The notes under the pieces: model-generated
What the model was told of the DNA's origin: nothing
The model's database searches: none
Seen by the model: only the letters and a program-made list of their open reading frames with translations
Part shown: positions 5,029 through 5,531 of the stretch, piece after piece
How the letters are laid out: every line of letters starts with the position of its first letter
Numbering within the stretch: the first letter of the stretch is position 1
Program-made: the position numbers and the translations under genes
Assembly (NCBI GenBank): GCA_001800015.1
Contig: MGUO01000077.1
Location: forward strand, 17,202-22,732
Reading direction: 5' to 3'
Length of the DNA: 5,531 nucleotides
DNA from: Elusimicrobia bacterium RIFCSPHIGHO2_02_FULL_57_9
GTDB taxonomy: Bacteria; Elusimicrobiota; Elusimicrobia; UBA1565; UBA9628

Positions 5029-5531
5029 ATGCGAAAAATGGGATTGGCTCTCTTGTCCGGGATGCTCCTGATGGACTATGCCGGGAGGCAAGCGTCGGCA
5101 CAGGCTCCGGATCAGAAGCAATGGCAGGAACTCCTCGGGCGCATCTCCTCGCGGGGGGAAACTATACGGCGGGATGAAGAACAACTGGTCTATCGAACCC
5201 TTACCCGAATCGATCCTCAGGACGCACCCAGCCCCCATCAAAGGGATTTCATCAGTCTCGTTCATGGAGGAAGCGCCTTTCAACCTTTGTATGTCGCCGC
5301 CGTCAGCGGACGTTGGGAAAAGAATGCGCAGGGCCATTGGGTGGTGGACCACTGGATATATCGGTTGTCTTTGGAAGGGAGGCTGGTGGAGGTGACTCGG
5401 ATGGCCATAATCCAAGACGGCGCCGATCTCATCCTGGATTTTAAGATTTTGTTGTCGAAAACGCTGCCTGAGGACCTCGAAACTCTGGAGCGGTGGAGAC
5501 GCAAACTTGCGCAGTGGAGCAGTGGAGCGAC
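5029..5531 (+). CDS. Unrecognised secreted protein, N-terminal 167 codons, runs off the window
   Basis: An ATG at 5029 opens a frame with no stop before the window edge. The first 24 residues (MRKMGLALLSGMLLM, then DYAGRQASA) make a signal peptide with an ASA cleavage site before Gln25, so the product is probably exported to the periplasm or beyond. The h-region is interrupted by Asp16, which is slightly unusual. The mature part has a charged helical stretch (about 28-62), a Pro/His-rich turn (IDPQDAPSPHQRDF, 61-74), then alternating hydrophobic segments likely to be beta strands (85-145: LYVAAVSGRWEKN, GHWVVDHWIYRLSL, GRLVEVTRMAII, DLILDFKILL) and a charged helix starting near LPEDLETLERWRRKL (146-160). 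I do not recognise the family and assign no function. It lies downstream of the YfhO-like gene on the same strand, 108 bp away with its own strong ribosome binding site, so co-transcription is uncertain. Confidence 0.75.
   Translation, partial: MRKMGLALLSGMLLMDYAGRQASAQAPDQKQWQELLGRISSRGETIRRDEEQLVYRTLTRIDPQDAPSPHQRDFISLVHGGSAFQPLYVAAVSGRWEKNAQGHWVVDHWIYRLSLEGRLVEVTRMAIIQDGADLILDFKILLSKTLPEDLETLERWRRKLAQWSSGA

Noticed and set aside
4903..5415. A 170-codon minus-strand open frame over the gene at 5029
   Set aside because: The plus frame has a strong ribosome binding site and a signal peptide. The minus frame is Pro/Ser/Arg/His-rich, lacks a ribosome binding site I can support, and overlaps the end of the YfhO-like gene.
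1..5531. CRISPR array, tRNA, rRNA or insertion sequence
   Set aside because: No regularly spaced repeats, cloverleaf, rRNA-like stretches, transposase motifs or paired terminal inverted repeats were seen on either strand.

Overview
The window holds a type IV pilus (T4P) alignment-complex operon on the minus strand, a large divergent membrane-protein gene on the plus strand, and the start of an unrecognised secreted-protein gene. Secretin and PilP-type genes mean a diderm (Gram-negative-type) bacterium with fairly GC-rich DNA. The proteins match the PilMNOP families only by general motifs, so I would not name a phylum with confidence. The pil order is shared by Proteobacteria, Myxococcota and several less-studied diderm phyla, and an uncultivated lineage is possible.

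Minus strand, 2856 down to 1: pilM (cytoplasmic actin-like protein), pilN and pilO (inner-membrane bitopic proteins with coiled coils), pilP (periplasmic connector) and the first 38 codons of what is almost certainly pilQ (outer-membrane secretin). The pilM/pilN and pilO/pilP junctions overlap as ATGA and pilN/pilO as TAATG, so the genes are one translationally coupled operon. Together they make the bridge PilM-PilN-PilO-PilP-PilQ, linking the cytoplasmic motor platform to the outer-membrane pore.

Divergent intergenic region, 2857 to 3012: on the pilM side there is a good sigma70-like promoter (TTGACA, 17 bp, TATTAA). A very strong intrinsic-terminator-like hairpin with a perfect T7 tract lies between that promoter and the pilM start codon. 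This arrangement suggests premature termination (attenuation) in the pil operon leader, or a short terminated leader RNA. It is the most unusual thing in the window.

Plus strand, 3013 to 4920: a 635-residue polytopic protein of the YfhO / GT-C-like family, probably a lipid-linked-sugar glycosyltransferase or related envelope enzyme. Next to pil genes it is a candidate for glycosylating pilin or a surface polymer, but only by association. A 108-bp gap with a weak inverted repeat and a short direct repeat follows. Then a plus-strand gene with a strong ribosome binding site and signal peptide starts at 5029 and runs off the window. I do not recognise its family.
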